In this document: positions 55,669 to 64,000 of the stretch, piece by piece
Layout: every line of letters begins with the position of its first letter
Position numbering within the stretch: the first letter of the stretch is position 1
Origin: Clostridium aminobutyricum
Lineage (GTDB): Bacteria; Bacillota; Clostridia; Peptostreptococcales; Anaerovoracaceae
NCBI RefSeq assembly: GCF_017255415.1
Contig: NZ_JAFJZZ010000004.1
Coordinates: 1-64,000 of the forward strand
Length of the DNA: 64,000 bases
Direction of reading: 5' to 3'
The notes under the pieces: generated by a model
What the model was told of the DNA's origin: nothing
Seen by the model: only the letters and a program-made list of their open reading frames with translations
Database searches by the model: none
Made by a program: the position numbers and the translations under genes

Positions 55669-56595
55669 TTATCGTTCTTCTCTAAAATAATTATTTCCCA
55701 GATCAGCAGGCGGCTGGCTTTCTTTTTTCCTTTTATGTGTACTGATGATGACGATTACGACAGTTGCTACATACGGAATCATGTCTACTAAGTATTGGGA
55801 GATGGAAAATCCCATTGCTTGAAGTCTCAATCCAAGTATACTTAAACCGCCGAAGAAAATGGCTCCGATCAAAGCTTTTAACGGATTCCACGAAGCAAAG
55901 ATTACCAGGGCGACAGCAATCCATCCGCGTCCCGTAACCACATCAGCCTGCCAGATGGGCACACGTATCAACGAAAGATATGCCCCTCCCAACCCGCATA
56001 GGGCTCCTCCGGTTATGATGTGCGCATACTTATAGAGCGTTATATTAATACCGGATGCATCAGCGGCGCCTGCATTTTCTCCTATAGCCCGCATATTTAA
56101 ACCGATTCGGGTTCTATACAGATAAATACATGCTACAATAACAAGAATATAGCTCAGATACACAAAAATATCTTGTTTAAAAAAGATGGGTCCAATAAAT
56201 GGGAGGTCCCCTAAAACCGGAATGGGCGTTTTCGCAAAAAAGTGACTCACTGTTTGCGGTACAGAACAACCAATATTCGGCTGTCCTACAAAACTGGCAA
56301 ATCCCGTTCCGAATATGGTTAAGGTCAAGCCGGTTACTACTTGATTCGCCTTGAGTGTGACGGTTAAAAACGCAAAAATCAATGCACCAAATGCCCCCGC
56401 TAAAGCGGCACAAACGACTGCTAAAATCGGATTCCCAGTTGTAAATGCTGTCATAAATCCCATGACCGCACCGATCAGCATCATTCCCTCAACACCTAGG
56501 TTCAGGCTCCCTGATTTTTCTGTAATCAATTCCCCTACAGTGGCAAAGACCAACGGAGTTCCGGCTACAATACATGCTGCTAAAAAAGCTTCCAT
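55669..56595 (-). CDS. Nucleoside ABC transporter permease (second subunit)
   Basis: 308-aa membrane protein of the BMP-type (PnrD/NupQ, COG1079) permeases. GVEGMMLIGAVMGF near 34-47 and GENAGAADASGIN near 182-194 are typical. Last gene of the operon bmp-ATPase-permease-permease; starts 3 bases after the previous stop, with ggaggt well placed. Confidence 0.9.
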   Translation of the reverse strand: MEAFLAACIVAGTPLVFATVGELITEKSGSLNLGVEGMMLIGAVMGFMTAFTTGNPILAVVCAALAGAFGALIFAFLTVTLKANQVVTGLTLTIFGTGFASFVGQPNIGCSVPQTVSHFFAKTPIPVLGDLPFIGPIFFKQDIFVYLSYILVIVACIYLYRTRIGLNMRAIGENAGAADASGINITLYKYAHIITGGALCGLGGAYLSLIRVPIWQADVVTGRGWIAVALVIFASWNPLKALIGAIFFGGLSILGLRLQAMGFSISQYLVDMIPYVATVVIVIISTHKRKKESQPPADLGNNYFREER

Positions 56596-56598
56596 AAA

Positions 56599-57684
56599 TT
56601 AAGCCACCTCCTTCGATGTCTGCTTCCCTGTTTTGCGGGTAAGACTCACTTTATATTGAATAAAGAATTCACTTCCTAATACAAAGAACAAGATCGTACC
56701 TTGTACAATACTTGATACTGCGCTAGGCACATTCATGGCAAGCTGGATATAAGCGCCGCCTTGAATCAGCATCGCAAATGCAACGCATACAAAGAATGTC
56801 GTAATCGCATTTAACCGTGCAAGCCAAGCGGTGATAATGGCAGTAAATCCATATCCGGCGGAAATTCCGGCCACAAGAGTTTTTTCAATCGCAGAAGCCT
56901 GAATCATACCCACTAGTCCGCAAAGTCCTCCTGAAATCAGCATGGCTACTACGATAACCCGATTAATATTCATTCCTGCATAACGTGCCGTTTCTATACT
57001 TTCTCCGACTACCGTAATTTCATATCCCAGTTTCGTATACTTCATTAAAAAATAGACAGCCACAATGCAAATAAGTGCGATTACCCATCCGATATGAACA
57101 CCAAACAAAGACGGTAAAACGGCATTGACACCAAAAGGCACTACTCTAGGGAAGCCGTTCGCATTGGGGTCCATCCACGGTCCATATTGCAAATAGGTTA
57201 CAAATTTAATAGCGATATAGTTCATCATCAGCGTAAAAATAGTTTCATTCGTCCCCATTCTAGCCTTGAAGATCGCCGGGACAAAAGCCCAAAAGCCACC
57301 TGTTATCATGGCCGCTGCCGCCATCGCAAAGAGCAGTACCGGCTTCGGCAAACTACTGAAGTTTAAAGCGACAAACGTGGCTGCCATTGCACCCATTACA
57401 ATTTGTCCTTCTCCTCCGATATTCCAGAATTTCATCTTAAACGCAACCAAGATACCAAGAGACGTTATGATCAACGGAATAGCTTTTATGATGGTTTGCT
57501 TTATTCGTAAGTCTGTTCCAATAGCCCCCTCAAAGATGGCTTTGAAAATTTCCAGTGGGTTCAATCCGAAAATAATCAAAATGATACCCGCGCAAACAAT
57601 AGAAAGGACAATGGCAAGAGTACGGATTATGATTTCATTTTTTCTGTTTAGATTGTCTCTCTTTGTTATTTTAAGCAAATTCAT
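56599..57684 (-). CDS. Nucleoside ABC transporter permease (first subunit)
   Basis: 361-aa membrane protein of the PnrC/NupP (COG4603) group with nine to ten helices. GILVAFKMKFWNIGGEGQIVMG-like region (IGGEGQIVMGA) near 95 and VGESIETARYAGMNI near 230-244. Start uncertain: ATG 57696 abuts AAGGAGG with no spacer, so 57684 (12 bases from the site) is given. Overlaps the ATPase gene by 14-26 bases. Confidence 0.9.
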   Translation of the reverse strand: MNLLKITKRDNLNRKNEIIIRTLAIVLSIVCAGIILIIFGLNPLEIFKAIFEGAIGTDLRIKQTIIKAIPLIITSLGILVAFKMKFWNIGGEGQIVMGAMAATFVALNFSSLPKPVLLFAMAAAAMITGGFWAFVPAIFKARMGTNETIFTLMMNYIAIKFVTYLQYGPWMDPNANGFPRVVPFGVNAVLPSLFGVHIGWVIALICIVAVYFLMKYTKLGYEITVVGESIETARYAGMNINRVIVVAMLISGGLCGLVGMIQASAIEKTLVAGISAGYGFTAIITAWLARLNAITTFFVCVAFAMLIQGGAYIQLAMNVPSAVSSIVQGTILFFVLGSEFFIQYKVSLTRKTGKQTSKEVA

Positions 57685-59209
57685 TAAATCCAACATCCTC
57701 CTTTTCCAGAACAGTACCGGTCATTAACAAGCCAACTTCTTCCTTTGTTACTTCAGAGGCTTTCACAATTCCTGTTACTTTTCCTCCGCATAGTACCATG
57801 ATTCTGTCGCATAGTTCCAGCAGCACATCTAAATCCTCTCCTATAAATAGGATGCCAACTCCATTCTTTTTCTGCTCATTGAGCAAGTCATAGATTTTGT
57901 AAGAGGCTCCGATATCCAATCCTCTTACCGGGTATGCCGTAATCAGTACTCGCGGAGAAGAATCGATTTCTCTTCCAAGCAGTACTTTCTGAATGTTTCC
58001 TCCGGAAAGCTTTTTTACCGGAGTATAAATATTAGGGGTCTTGATCTCCAATCGTTCTACCAATTCTTTCGATTTTGCGATATAAGGTCCTCTTTTTAAG
58101 ATCATTCCCGGCTGGCTTTGATAATCCTTCAAAATCAGATTATGAACAATATCCATGCTTCCAACTAACCCCATGCCAAGTCGGTCCTCCGGAATAAACC
58201 CCATTCGAATCCCAAGTTTTATGATGTCTCTCGGCGTTTTACCCACAATATTGTCGCCTTCAAAAAAGATACGACCTTTATTGGCAATATTCAAACCTGC
58301 AATGGTTTCACACAATTCTTTCTGTCCGCTTCCGGCCACTCCTGCAACGCCTAAGATCTCTCCGCCGTACAAAGCAAAGCTGACCTCAGCTAAGGCAGGT
58401 TTTTTTTCATTATCCAAAACGGTTACATTATCTAAATCCAATAAGACCTTCTTATTGGGTATATTCTCTCTTTCAAGTGAAAGATCCATTTTCTTCCCAA
58501 CCATCATCTCAATCAATGCCGGGACTTCCACATCTTTCGTATTTACGGTTTCGACCGAATGTCCTTTTCGGAGTACCGTAATCCTGTCGCTTATTTCCAT
58601 TACTTCATTTAATTTATGTGTAATGATAACAACAGCACAGCCTTGTTCTTTCATATTGTTTATAATCGTAAACAAACGTTTTATTTCTTGCGGTGTAAGT
58701 ACTGCCGTAGGTTCGTCCAAAATCAGAATCTTAGCACCTCTAAATAGCACTTTAATGATCTCTAAGGTCTGTTTTTCCCCTACAGACATTTCATAAACTT
58801 TTTTATCCGGATTAAGGTCTAAGCCATATTGATCCGAAATATCTTTTACTTTTTTAGACAGCTGCTTTCCTTTCATAAAGAAACTTGTTTTCTGTCCTAG
58901 AATCACATTATCTTTTGCCGACAATACATCCACTAATTTAAAATGTTGGTGAATCATACCGATTCCCAATTTAATCGCATCTCCAGGTGAAGTGAACTGG
59001 ACTTCTTTCCCATAGATATAAATGGACCCTTCATCAGGCGTGTAAATACCCGATAACATATTCATCAGAGTACTTTTTCCTGCCCCGTTCTCTCCAAGCA
59101 AAGCATGAACTTCTCCCGGATAAATAGTCAGGTTCACATCGTCATTCGCCTTTAAGGAACCAAAGGATTTGGTGATATGATTCATTTGTATAGCTGCTTG
59201 CTGCTCGCT
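57671..59209 (-). CDS. Nucleoside ABC transporter ATP-binding protein (two ATPase domains)
   Basis: 512 aa. The first domain has GENGAGKST near 40-48, signature MSVGEKQ and LILDEPTAVL. The second has GVAGVAGSGQKEL, LSGGNIQKV, and a degenerate Walker B (VLITAYPVRGLD in place of DEP), common in the second half of this family. ATG 59209 is preceded by ggagg 5 bases ahead. Drives nucleoside uptake with the BMP lipoprotein and two permeases. Confidence 0.92.
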   Translation of the reverse strand, partial: SEQQAAIQMNHITKSFGSLKANDDVNLTIYPGEVHALLGENGAGKSTLMNMLSGIYTPDEGSIYIYGKEVQFTSPGDAIKLGIGMIHQHFKLVDVLSAKDNVILGQKTSFFMKGKQLSKKVKDISDQYGLDLNPDKKVYEMSVGEKQTLEIIKVLFRGAKILILDEPTAVLTPQEIKRLFTIINNMKEQGCAVVIITHKLNEVMEISDRITVLRKGHSVETVNTKDVEVPALIEMMVGKKMDLSLERENIPNKKVLLDLDNVTVLDNEKKPALAEVSFALYGGEILGVAGVAGSGQKELCETIAGLNIANKGRIFFEGDNIVGKTPRDIIKLGIRMGFIPEDRLGMGLVGSMDIVHNLILKDYQSQPGMILKRGPYIAKSKELVERLEIKTPNIYTPVKKLSGGNIQKVLLGREIDSSPRVLITAYPVRGLDIGASYKIYDLLNEQKKNGVGILFIGEDLDVLLELCDRIMVLCGGKVTGIVKASEVTKEEVGLLMTGTVLEKEDVGFNEFA

Positions 59210-59293
59210 CATGAATACCTCCGCTGGTTTGTATAGCAAGTAAAGGGTATGGCTTGTCTGAAGTCATACCCTTTAAACGTTCTAAATTAATTT

Positions 59294-59408
59294 ATAACAT
59301 GCAAGCCATGTCGAAGCATGTTTCAATGAACGCTTCCTTACAGCAACGCTGTATTTAATCTTAGCGTTCATTATAACATGCAAGCAATGCCGAAGCATGT
59401 TTCAATGA
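59294..59408. repeat. Dispersed structured repeat element, copy C plus partial second copy
   Basis: Hairpin aacatgc (59296-59302) / gcatgtt (59316-59322), 13-base loop; then aatgaacgc (59325-59333) / gcgttcatt (59364-59372). A second start, ataacatgcaagc, follows at 59373, 79 bases later, and stops at the bmp stop codon. It sits between the lipoprotein gene and the ATPase gene of one operon. Confidence 0.85.
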
Positions 59409-59411
59409 TTA

Positions 59412-60512
59412 CTAGTTCGCTCCCTTTACAAGGCCGTCAATCTTCCAGATTTCTTCTCTTGTTAAGGTCTGTCCATCCTGACAAAGAACTGTGCCGTCAT
59501 TGTATTCAATCTTTCCGGAGAATGGAGCAAATTCGCCTGCTTTCATTTTAGCCTTTACTTCGTCCACCTTCGCTTGTACATCTGCAGGAACCAAATCTGT
59601 CATTGGAGCGATGTCTACATAGCCGTCAGCAATTGTACCATAGTATGATTCAGGAGTCCATGTTCCGTCCATAATAGCCTGAATAGTAGGGATTAGGAAT
59701 ACTTCATGGTGCCAAATCGGTGCTGTTAAGAACGCATCCGGAACAACCTGGCTGTTGTCCATGTTGTAACCGATTGCATAAGCACCTGCTTCTGAAGCAG
59801 CTACCTGAGGACCTGTTGTATCACAGTGCTGTGTTAAGATATCGCAGCCCTGAGCTAATAACTCATCTGCAGCGCTTCTTTCCTTTTCAGGATCATACCA
59901 GCTGTTGATATATACAACCTTCACTTGTACATCCGGATTTACAGACTGTGCGCCAAGAGTAAATGCATCAATACCAATTTGTACTTCTGTATAAGGATAT
60001 GCTGCGACATAGCCAAGCTTGTCCGTCTTTGTCATCATACCGGCAATAATACCTGTTAAATATCTTGGCTCTTCTGTAGCGCCGAAGAAGTTACCGAAGT
60101 TCTTATCGTTCATTTTATTTCCTGAGAAGTGAAGGAATTTAATATTGTCATAATCTCCGGAATTCGCCAACTCATCCAATGCATCCATAAAACCATAGCT
60201 GCATCCAACGATTACAGTACATCCCTGATCGATAAGGTTTGTCGCTGCATCCTTCGCCGCAGACTTATCCGTGTCAGGTACATTTTCCATTGTTAAAATT
60301 TCTACTTTTCCGTTGAAGTGTTCTTGCATTGCTGCAGCACCTTCGTACTGAGCCTGAGTGAATCCACCGTCATTCTTTGTTCCGATGTAGATAAACCCTA
60401 CCTTTAGGGCTTCATCTGTCTTCTTGTCAGTTGCTTCTTCCTTTTTACCACAGGCGGTAACGCTGAACGCCATCACTAGGATTAAGAAAATAGCTAAAAA
60501 CTTTTTCATCAT
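59412..60512 (-). CDS. BMP-family nucleoside-binding lipoprotein
   Basis: 366 aa, PnrA/Med type solute-binding protein. The signal peptide MMKKFLAIFLILVMAFSVTAC ends in a lipobox (VTAC) with the lipidated Cys near 22, followed by a charged linker. GFIYIGTKNDGGFTQAQYEG near 40-59 and GYVAAYPYTEVQIGIDAFTLG are family traits. It captures nucleosides for the downstream ABC transporter. ATG 60512 has aaggag 5 bases ahead. 200 bp containing the repeat element separates it from the ATPase gene. Confidence 0.92.
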   Translation of the reverse strand: MMKKFLAIFLILVMAFSVTACGKKEEATDKKTDEALKVGFIYIGTKNDGGFTQAQYEGAAAMQEHFNGKVEILTMENVPDTDKSAAKDAATNLIDQGCTVIVGCSYGFMDALDELANSGDYDNIKFLHFSGNKMNDKNFGNFFGATEEPRYLTGIIAGMMTKTDKLGYVAAYPYTEVQIGIDAFTLGAQSVNPDVQVKVVYINSWYDPEKERSAADELLAQGCDILTQHCDTTGPQVAASEAGAYAIGYNMDNSQVVPDAFLTAPIWHHEVFLIPTIQAIMDGTWTPESYYGTIADGYVDIAPMTDLVPADVQAKVDEVKAKMKAGEFAPFSGKIEYNDGTVLCQDGQTLTREEIWKIDGLVKGAN

Positions 60513-60617
60513 TTGTCTCCTTTTTATTATTAATACCAAATATAAAAACAAACAAAACGGTGCTGACTCATTTACACATATTTTGTAAAATCCTGCAAGC
60601 ACCCCTATGCATTATTA

Positions 60618-60646
60618 ATTATACGCATTCGTCCTTGTGAAGTAAA
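60618..60646 (-). promoter_or_regulatory. Promoter of the nucleoside ABC operon
   Basis: On the minus strand: TTTACT (60641-60646), a 17-base spacer, TATAAT (60618-60623). The roughly 100-base leader has no purine riboswitch that I can find. Confidence 0.7.
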
Positions 60647-60680
60647 GTTGTTTTATAGTAAAACGAAAGCTTTTGCGTAT

Positions 60681-60721
60681 AAAAAAAGCATAAAGTTCGT
60701 GACTTGTCGAACTTCATGCTT
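60681..60721 (-). terminator. Terminator after xpt
   Basis: Stem gcat-aaagttcg / cgaactt-c-atgc, 8-base loop, then seven T on the minus strand. Confidence 0.88.
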
Positions 60722-60759
60722 CTATTTTTGCTCTAAAATACGTCATTTTATACTTCTGA

Positions 60760-61332
60760 TTATTTGAATGCAATAATACCATCTTCAATCTTTACGATAA
60801 CAGCCAGAGACTCTACCCTGCAATCCATTTCGCGAAGCTTGGCACCGCCGCCTTGGAATTCTTTTTCAATCACAGCACCAACGCCAACTACCTGTGCACC
60901 TGCTTTGCGAGCCATTTTAACCAGTGCAATCGATGCCTCTCCTGAAGCAAGGAAATCGTCTAAGATCAATACCCTGTCACCTTCTGAGAGAAATTTTTTA
61001 GAAACTCTCAGGCTAGAGACCGTTCCTTTCGTAAAGGATCTCGCTTCAACACTGTAGCAACCTTCTACCATCGTGCTCGGAGCAGCTTTCTTTGCGAAAA
61101 CGACAGGGATATAATCAAAGGACTTTGATGCTTCACAGGCGATTGCAATGCCGCTGGATTCTACCGTTAGTATTTTTGTCACTTCTTCCCCTTGAAAACG
61201 TTTTCTAAATTCCCTTCCGATCTCCTCCATAAATTTAACATCGATTTGATGGTTCAGGAACCCATCTACTTTAATAATTTCCGAGCCGATTGTTTGCCCT
61301 TCTGTTCGTATTTTCTGCTTTAAACTTTCCAT
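60760..61332 (-). CDS. xpt: Xanthine phosphoribosyltransferase
   Basis: 190 aa. Converts xanthine and PRPP to XMP in purine salvage. FLNHQIDVKFMEEIGREF near 25-42, FAKKAAPSTM near 79-88 and the PRPP-binding VLILDDFLASGEA near 122-134 are typical. aaggag lies 8 bases before the ATG, and the gene begins 12 bases after the FliT/FlgN-like gene, so it probably shares the flagellar transcript. No guanine/xanthine riboswitch precedes it. Confidence 0.93.
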   Translation of the reverse strand: MESLKQKIRTEGQTIGSEIIKVDGFLNHQIDVKFMEEIGREFRKRFQGEEVTKILTVESSGIAIACEASKSFDYIPVVFAKKAAPSTMVEGCYSVEARSFTKGTVSSLRVSKKFLSEGDRVLILDDFLASGEASIALVKMARKAGAQVVGVGAVIEKEFQGGGAKLREMDCRVESLAVIVKIEDGIIAFK

Positions 61333-61344
61333 TGATTCTCCTTA

Positions 61345-61746
61345 CTATTTTCGCCCAGACACTTTTTGATTGAGCGCAGTATCCAATTTAATAATTTTGG
61401 CCAATAACGCTCCAATTCTTTTATTCGTATCATAAATATTGGTTTCTAAAGGATTATCTAAAGTAATCGGTTCAGCTTCTTTTTTAGGTATGATAATACT
61501 TTCTATTCGCTCTCTTAAAGGACTTGGTAAATGGGAGGCTATTTCCCTGTTCTCTGAATCCAGTTTATCCACCATCTCCATGACGTTCCCCCTCATGTCC
61601 AAAATTGCTCCTAAAGACACCGTATCGTTCGAAAGAATGGCTTGTTCCAGGTCTTTCGTTAAATTCATGATATTATCCACATACCGATATTTCAACTTTA
61701 AGTTGTCTAACACTTTATTTGTTGCTGTAAAACTATCCAACTGCAT
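61345..61746 (-). CDS. Putative flagellar chaperone (FliT/FlgN-like)
   Basis: 133 aa, predicted helical (LKYRYVDNIMNLTKDLEQAI, MRGNVMEMVDKLDSENREIA). Sequence similarity is weak, but the position directly after fliD-fliS is where fliT lies in many flagellar clusters. It would hold export substrates in the cytosol until secretion. ggaggt precedes the ATG. Confidence 0.6.
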   Translation of the reverse strand: MQLDSFTATNKVLDNLKLKYRYVDNIMNLTKDLEQAILSNDTVSLGAILDMRGNVMEMVDKLDSENREIASHLPSPLRERIESIIIPKKEAEPITLDNPLETNIYDTNKRIGALLAKIIKLDTALNQKVSGRK

Positions 61747-61815
61747 CTACCTCCGCTTAACACTTTAGTGGCTGGGCAATATCGCAAGCAATATTGACTA
61801 TATCATAAAGAAGTC

Positions 61816-62229
61816 TCAGCCGACGCTGCTATCCGGATTTGACTTTACAGCATTTACGCTGTTTTTCGCTAAACGATCTGCCTCTTTAAACGTATCTCTT
61901 AAGTCCTTCACCAAGGGCGTTATCTCATCAATAATACTTAAATTACGTCCTGATTTTAATCTTGAAAGGTCAAAATTAATAAAATCATACATTCTATATA
62001 AATCATTACTGATCGGATAGCGTCTGTCAAGGCTTTTTATTAAATATCTTACGATATCAATCGCCCGTTGAACGTCCGCCTCAAAGAGTTGAACTTCTCC
62101 CTCTGCAAGGCTTTTCTTCGCTCTCAACAATCTTTTATTAATCTCATCATACAAAAGAATCAGCATTTCTCCTTTTGTCATAGTTTCTACAGACTGCGCC
62201 TTATATTGTTGATATCCATAACTTATCAT
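61816..62229 (-). CDS. fliS: Flagellar secretion chaperone FliS
   Basis: 137 aa four-helix protein. GYQQYKAQSVETMTKGEMLI LLYD opening (residues 5-28) and RAIDIVRYLIKSLD near 55-68 are characteristic. Binds flagellin and prevents early polymerisation. Downstream of fliD by 64 bp. Confidence 0.93.
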   Translation of the reverse strand: MISYGYQQYKAQSVETMTKGEMLILLYDEINKRLLRAKKSLAEGEVQLFEADVQRAIDIVRYLIKSLDRRYPISNDLYRMYDFINFDLSRLKSGRNLSIIDEITPLVKDLRDTFKEADRLAKNSVNAVKSNPDSSVG

Positions 62230-62293
62230 GAGCCTTTTCTCTCTTTCTATGTATTTTAATCACACACATTTATTATCGCTTTTTATTCTGCCA

Positions 62294-64000
62294 TTAGCTC
62301 GTTGAAGAAGCCAGCCAACTGCTCTGAGAATTCATCTTAGATATATAAGTTTCAAGACTCGTAAATTTGGATTGATATCGGTCCTGTCTGGCTGTCAAAA
62401 GATCTTGTAAATACGTCAGCCTATTTGAAAGAATCTTCTGTTGCCTTGCGATGTAGTTATCGGTAGTTGTTGTGTTATTTGCAATACCTGCCAGGGCCAC
62501 CAATTTCCCCTTATAGGCGCCGCTTGACTTCGCATAGGCTTCCGTTATTGTTTTCAATCGAGTTGAAAGTCCTCCGGCCAGATATCCGCTTCCAGTTACG
62601 CTCGCACTTTGTTCCGAAGTAGCGGTAAACAGATTCTTTACCTTGTCGGGGTCCGATTCGAGGGCGGATTTCAGCTTTGCTTCATCCAGTGTAATCTTCC
62701 CGTTATCCGAATAGTAGGAAGACGTGCTGATTCCTATTGACGAGGCATTCCCCACCCCACTTACGACTGTTGAGAATACAAATCGAAGACTGGAAGCCAA
62801 AGAAGTTAAGGTGGAATCGCCAAACAAAATCCCTTGCTTTGCCTTCGCCTCCCATTTCTCGATCTCCTCCGTCGTCATTTCCTCTTTTTGTGCATCTGTC
62901 AAAGGTTTATAATCGGTATCTTTCTTCGTTTCCGTATAACTCGTGATTTGATCAATCAAGCTGTTATAGTCGGTAATCATCGACTTAATCGCATCGACAA
63001 CCTTATCCGTTTCGGAAGAGGCCGTAAACGTAATCTCATCCGCAGTACTAGCATCAAACGTGGATTTAGCCGTAAAGTTCAATCCGTCCAAGGTGACACC
63101 ATTGGAACTTCTGATGATGTCTGTATCGCTTGAAGCCCCTGAATAACGAATCGTCATTTTCAGGTCCTGGCCCGCTGTGATCAGAGAAGATTCGGTACTC
63201 GTTGTTTTATTATATAAAGCATCCGCACCAAAGAGCGCCTCCGCTAATCCTCCCGATTCGTCATAAATGTTGACCTTCCCCTGTATGCCGGTTTCATCCG
63301 CAGTGATGTTAAATCTTCCGGTAGTGTTCAAATAAGTGACATTAATGCCTGCATCCGTATCGCCGTTGATTTGACTCAGAACAGCGCTGATTTCCGTATC
63401 TCCTGTAAAGGACAAGGATTTTCCATTTATATTGATCGTATATTTTCCATCTGAGCCAGGCGTTAAACCGAGCTCAGAAATTTTCTTTGTGGTGTCCAGT
63501 CGATTGGAAGCCTCATTTGATAAATTAAATACGCCGGTGGCTCCTAATGTATCGCTCGTTGTCGAAGTGATTTTTAAGGTAGATGTGTCATCCGTACTGA
63601 ACTTTAAAGTTCCTGCAGTGGTATCTTCAGTAACTGTAATTTTATTGGAGCCAAAAGAAGTATTCAGTTTGTTTTGAAGAAGTGCTTGTAGGTCACTTAC
63701 ATTTGCTACGCTGTCGGATTCCGCTTGGGTGAACGTAATCGTCTTACTGGTGCCATTGAAGTTAAAAGTCAAACTTTTGTTTGCCAGACTGTATGGAATC
63801 GTCTTGGCAAGATCTGCTTCGCTTGACGCAGTAATTTTCCCGCCGCTCTCACTATCGCCTGCGGAAAAACCCAAAGCAGCTAACGTAGCGGTTGTTCCAC
63901 CGCTAATCGAGAAGGTATTGCTGTCCTCTCCTGTAAAGCCGAGAGAAAGTGTCTCTCCTGATGCGGAAAAAGCAAGCTTGTCCCCCAGCGTACTGCCGGA
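62294..64000 (-). CDS. fliD: Flagellar hook-associated protein 2 (FliD, filament cap), N-terminus beyond the window
   Basis: At least 568 codons are open to the window edge at 64000. The frame remains open through 63875-64000, so the true start lies outside; the in-frame TTG at 63874 is internal. Contains hook-IN type repeats (FTGEDSNTFSI, LTFNFNGTSKTITF, KYTININGKSLSFTGD) and the conserved C-terminal domain with ITSYTETKKDTDYKPLTDAQ and a helical end KILSNRLTYLQDLLTARQDR. Caps the growing filament. The protein is Ser/Thr/Asp-rich. Confidence 0.92.
   Translation of the reverse strand, partial: SGSTLGDKLAFSASGETLSLGFTGEDSNTFSISGGTTATLAALGFSAGDSESGGKITASSEADLAKTIPYSLANKSLTFNFNGTSKTITFTQAESDSVANVSDLQALLQNKLNTSFGSNKITVTEDTTAGTLKFSTDDTSTLKITSTTSDTLGATGVFNLSNEASNRLDTTKKISELGLTPGSDGKYTININGKSLSFTGDTEISAVLSQINGDTDAGINVTYLNTTGRFNITADETGIQGKVNIYDESGGLAEALFGADALYNKTTSTESSLITAGQDLKMTIRYSGASSDTDIIRSSNGVTLDGLNFTAKSTFDASTADEITFTASSETDKVVDAIKSMITDYNSLIDQITSYTETKKDTDYKPLTDAQKEEMTTEEIEKWEAKAKQGILFGDSTLTSLASSLRFVFSTVVSGVGNASSIGISTSSYYSDNGKITLDEAKLKSALESDPDKVKNLFTATSEQSASVTGSGYLAGGLSTRLKTITEAYAKSSGAYKGKLVALAGIANNTTTTDNYIARQQKILSNRLTYLQDLLTARQDRYQSKFTSLETYISKMNSQSSWLASSTS

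Noticed and set aside
58155-58796. 213-aa plus-strand ORF
   Set aside because: Lies entirely opposite the nucleoside ABC ATPase, which has all its motifs; shadow frame.
60513-60620. Purine riboswitch before the bmp operon or xpt
   Set aside because: The conserved three-way junction sequence is not present; the leader only shows a gcacc-type segment with no matching stems.

Overview
The window reads as part of the chromosome of a low-GC, endospore-forming, flagellated anaerobic Firmicute (class Clostridia). The evidence is a complete Firmicutes-order S10-spc-alpha ribosomal operon, a zinc-type S14, a SpoIIQ-like LytM protein, phosphotransacetylase, 4Fe-4S enzymes, ECF transporters, a flagellar fliD-fliS cluster and two sites that fit the sporulation sigma-K consensus. 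An amino-acid and nucleobase-fermenting clostridium is my inference; I cannot name the species.

Layout. 1-2600: a tandem 96-bp repeat, an M20 amidohydrolase and a NiaR-type niacin repressor. 2620-11490: a class III (GABA/beta-alanine type) aminotransferase next to a GAF-PAS-sigma54 activator, an MBL/beta-CASP hydrolase, and a sensor kinase plus NtrC-type regulator. 11543-20300: a nucleobase-degradation island with an NCS2-like permease, PreT/PreA dihydropyrimidine dehydrogenase, an N-carbamoyl-amino-acid hydrolase, a second diverged PreA-like flavoprotein and a LacI regulator. A perfect palindromic operator lies just downstream of the preT promoter. 20646-27800: an ECF S component, small orphan genes, a BclA-like jelly-roll protein with a sigma-K-type promoter, pta, tRNA-Gly(CCC), plsC, an aminotransferase and a SpoIIQ-like protein. 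27806-32368: trmB, an L,D-transpeptidase-like protein with an altered active site, and ecfT/ecfA2/ecfA1.

32900-48935: the S10-spc-alpha operon on the minus strand from rpsJ to rplQ, including rpmJ (37 aa), with a clear promoter and a structured leader. S3 carries an unusual charged tail. 49103-61332: nucleoside-linked functions (PfkB and uridine-kinase-like kinases, a BMP-type nucleoside ABC importer, xanthine phosphoribosyltransferase) mixed with small and housekeeping genes (LUD protein, YdbC, PHP phosphatase, DJ-1, DUF378, a 42-aa Cys-rich peptide). 61345-64000: a FliT/FlgN-like chaperone, fliS, and fliD, which runs off the window edge.

Two themes recur. One is nucleobase and nucleoside uptake, salvage and reductive catabolism, spread over several loci. 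The other is families of intergenic structured repeats: a covarying hairpin element at 8099-8183 and 59294-59408 whose right end also closes the window-start repeat, a modular tandem repeat at 1-192 and 32681-32870, and long hairpins at 30598-30680 and 32491-32663. These repeats are the least explained material here.
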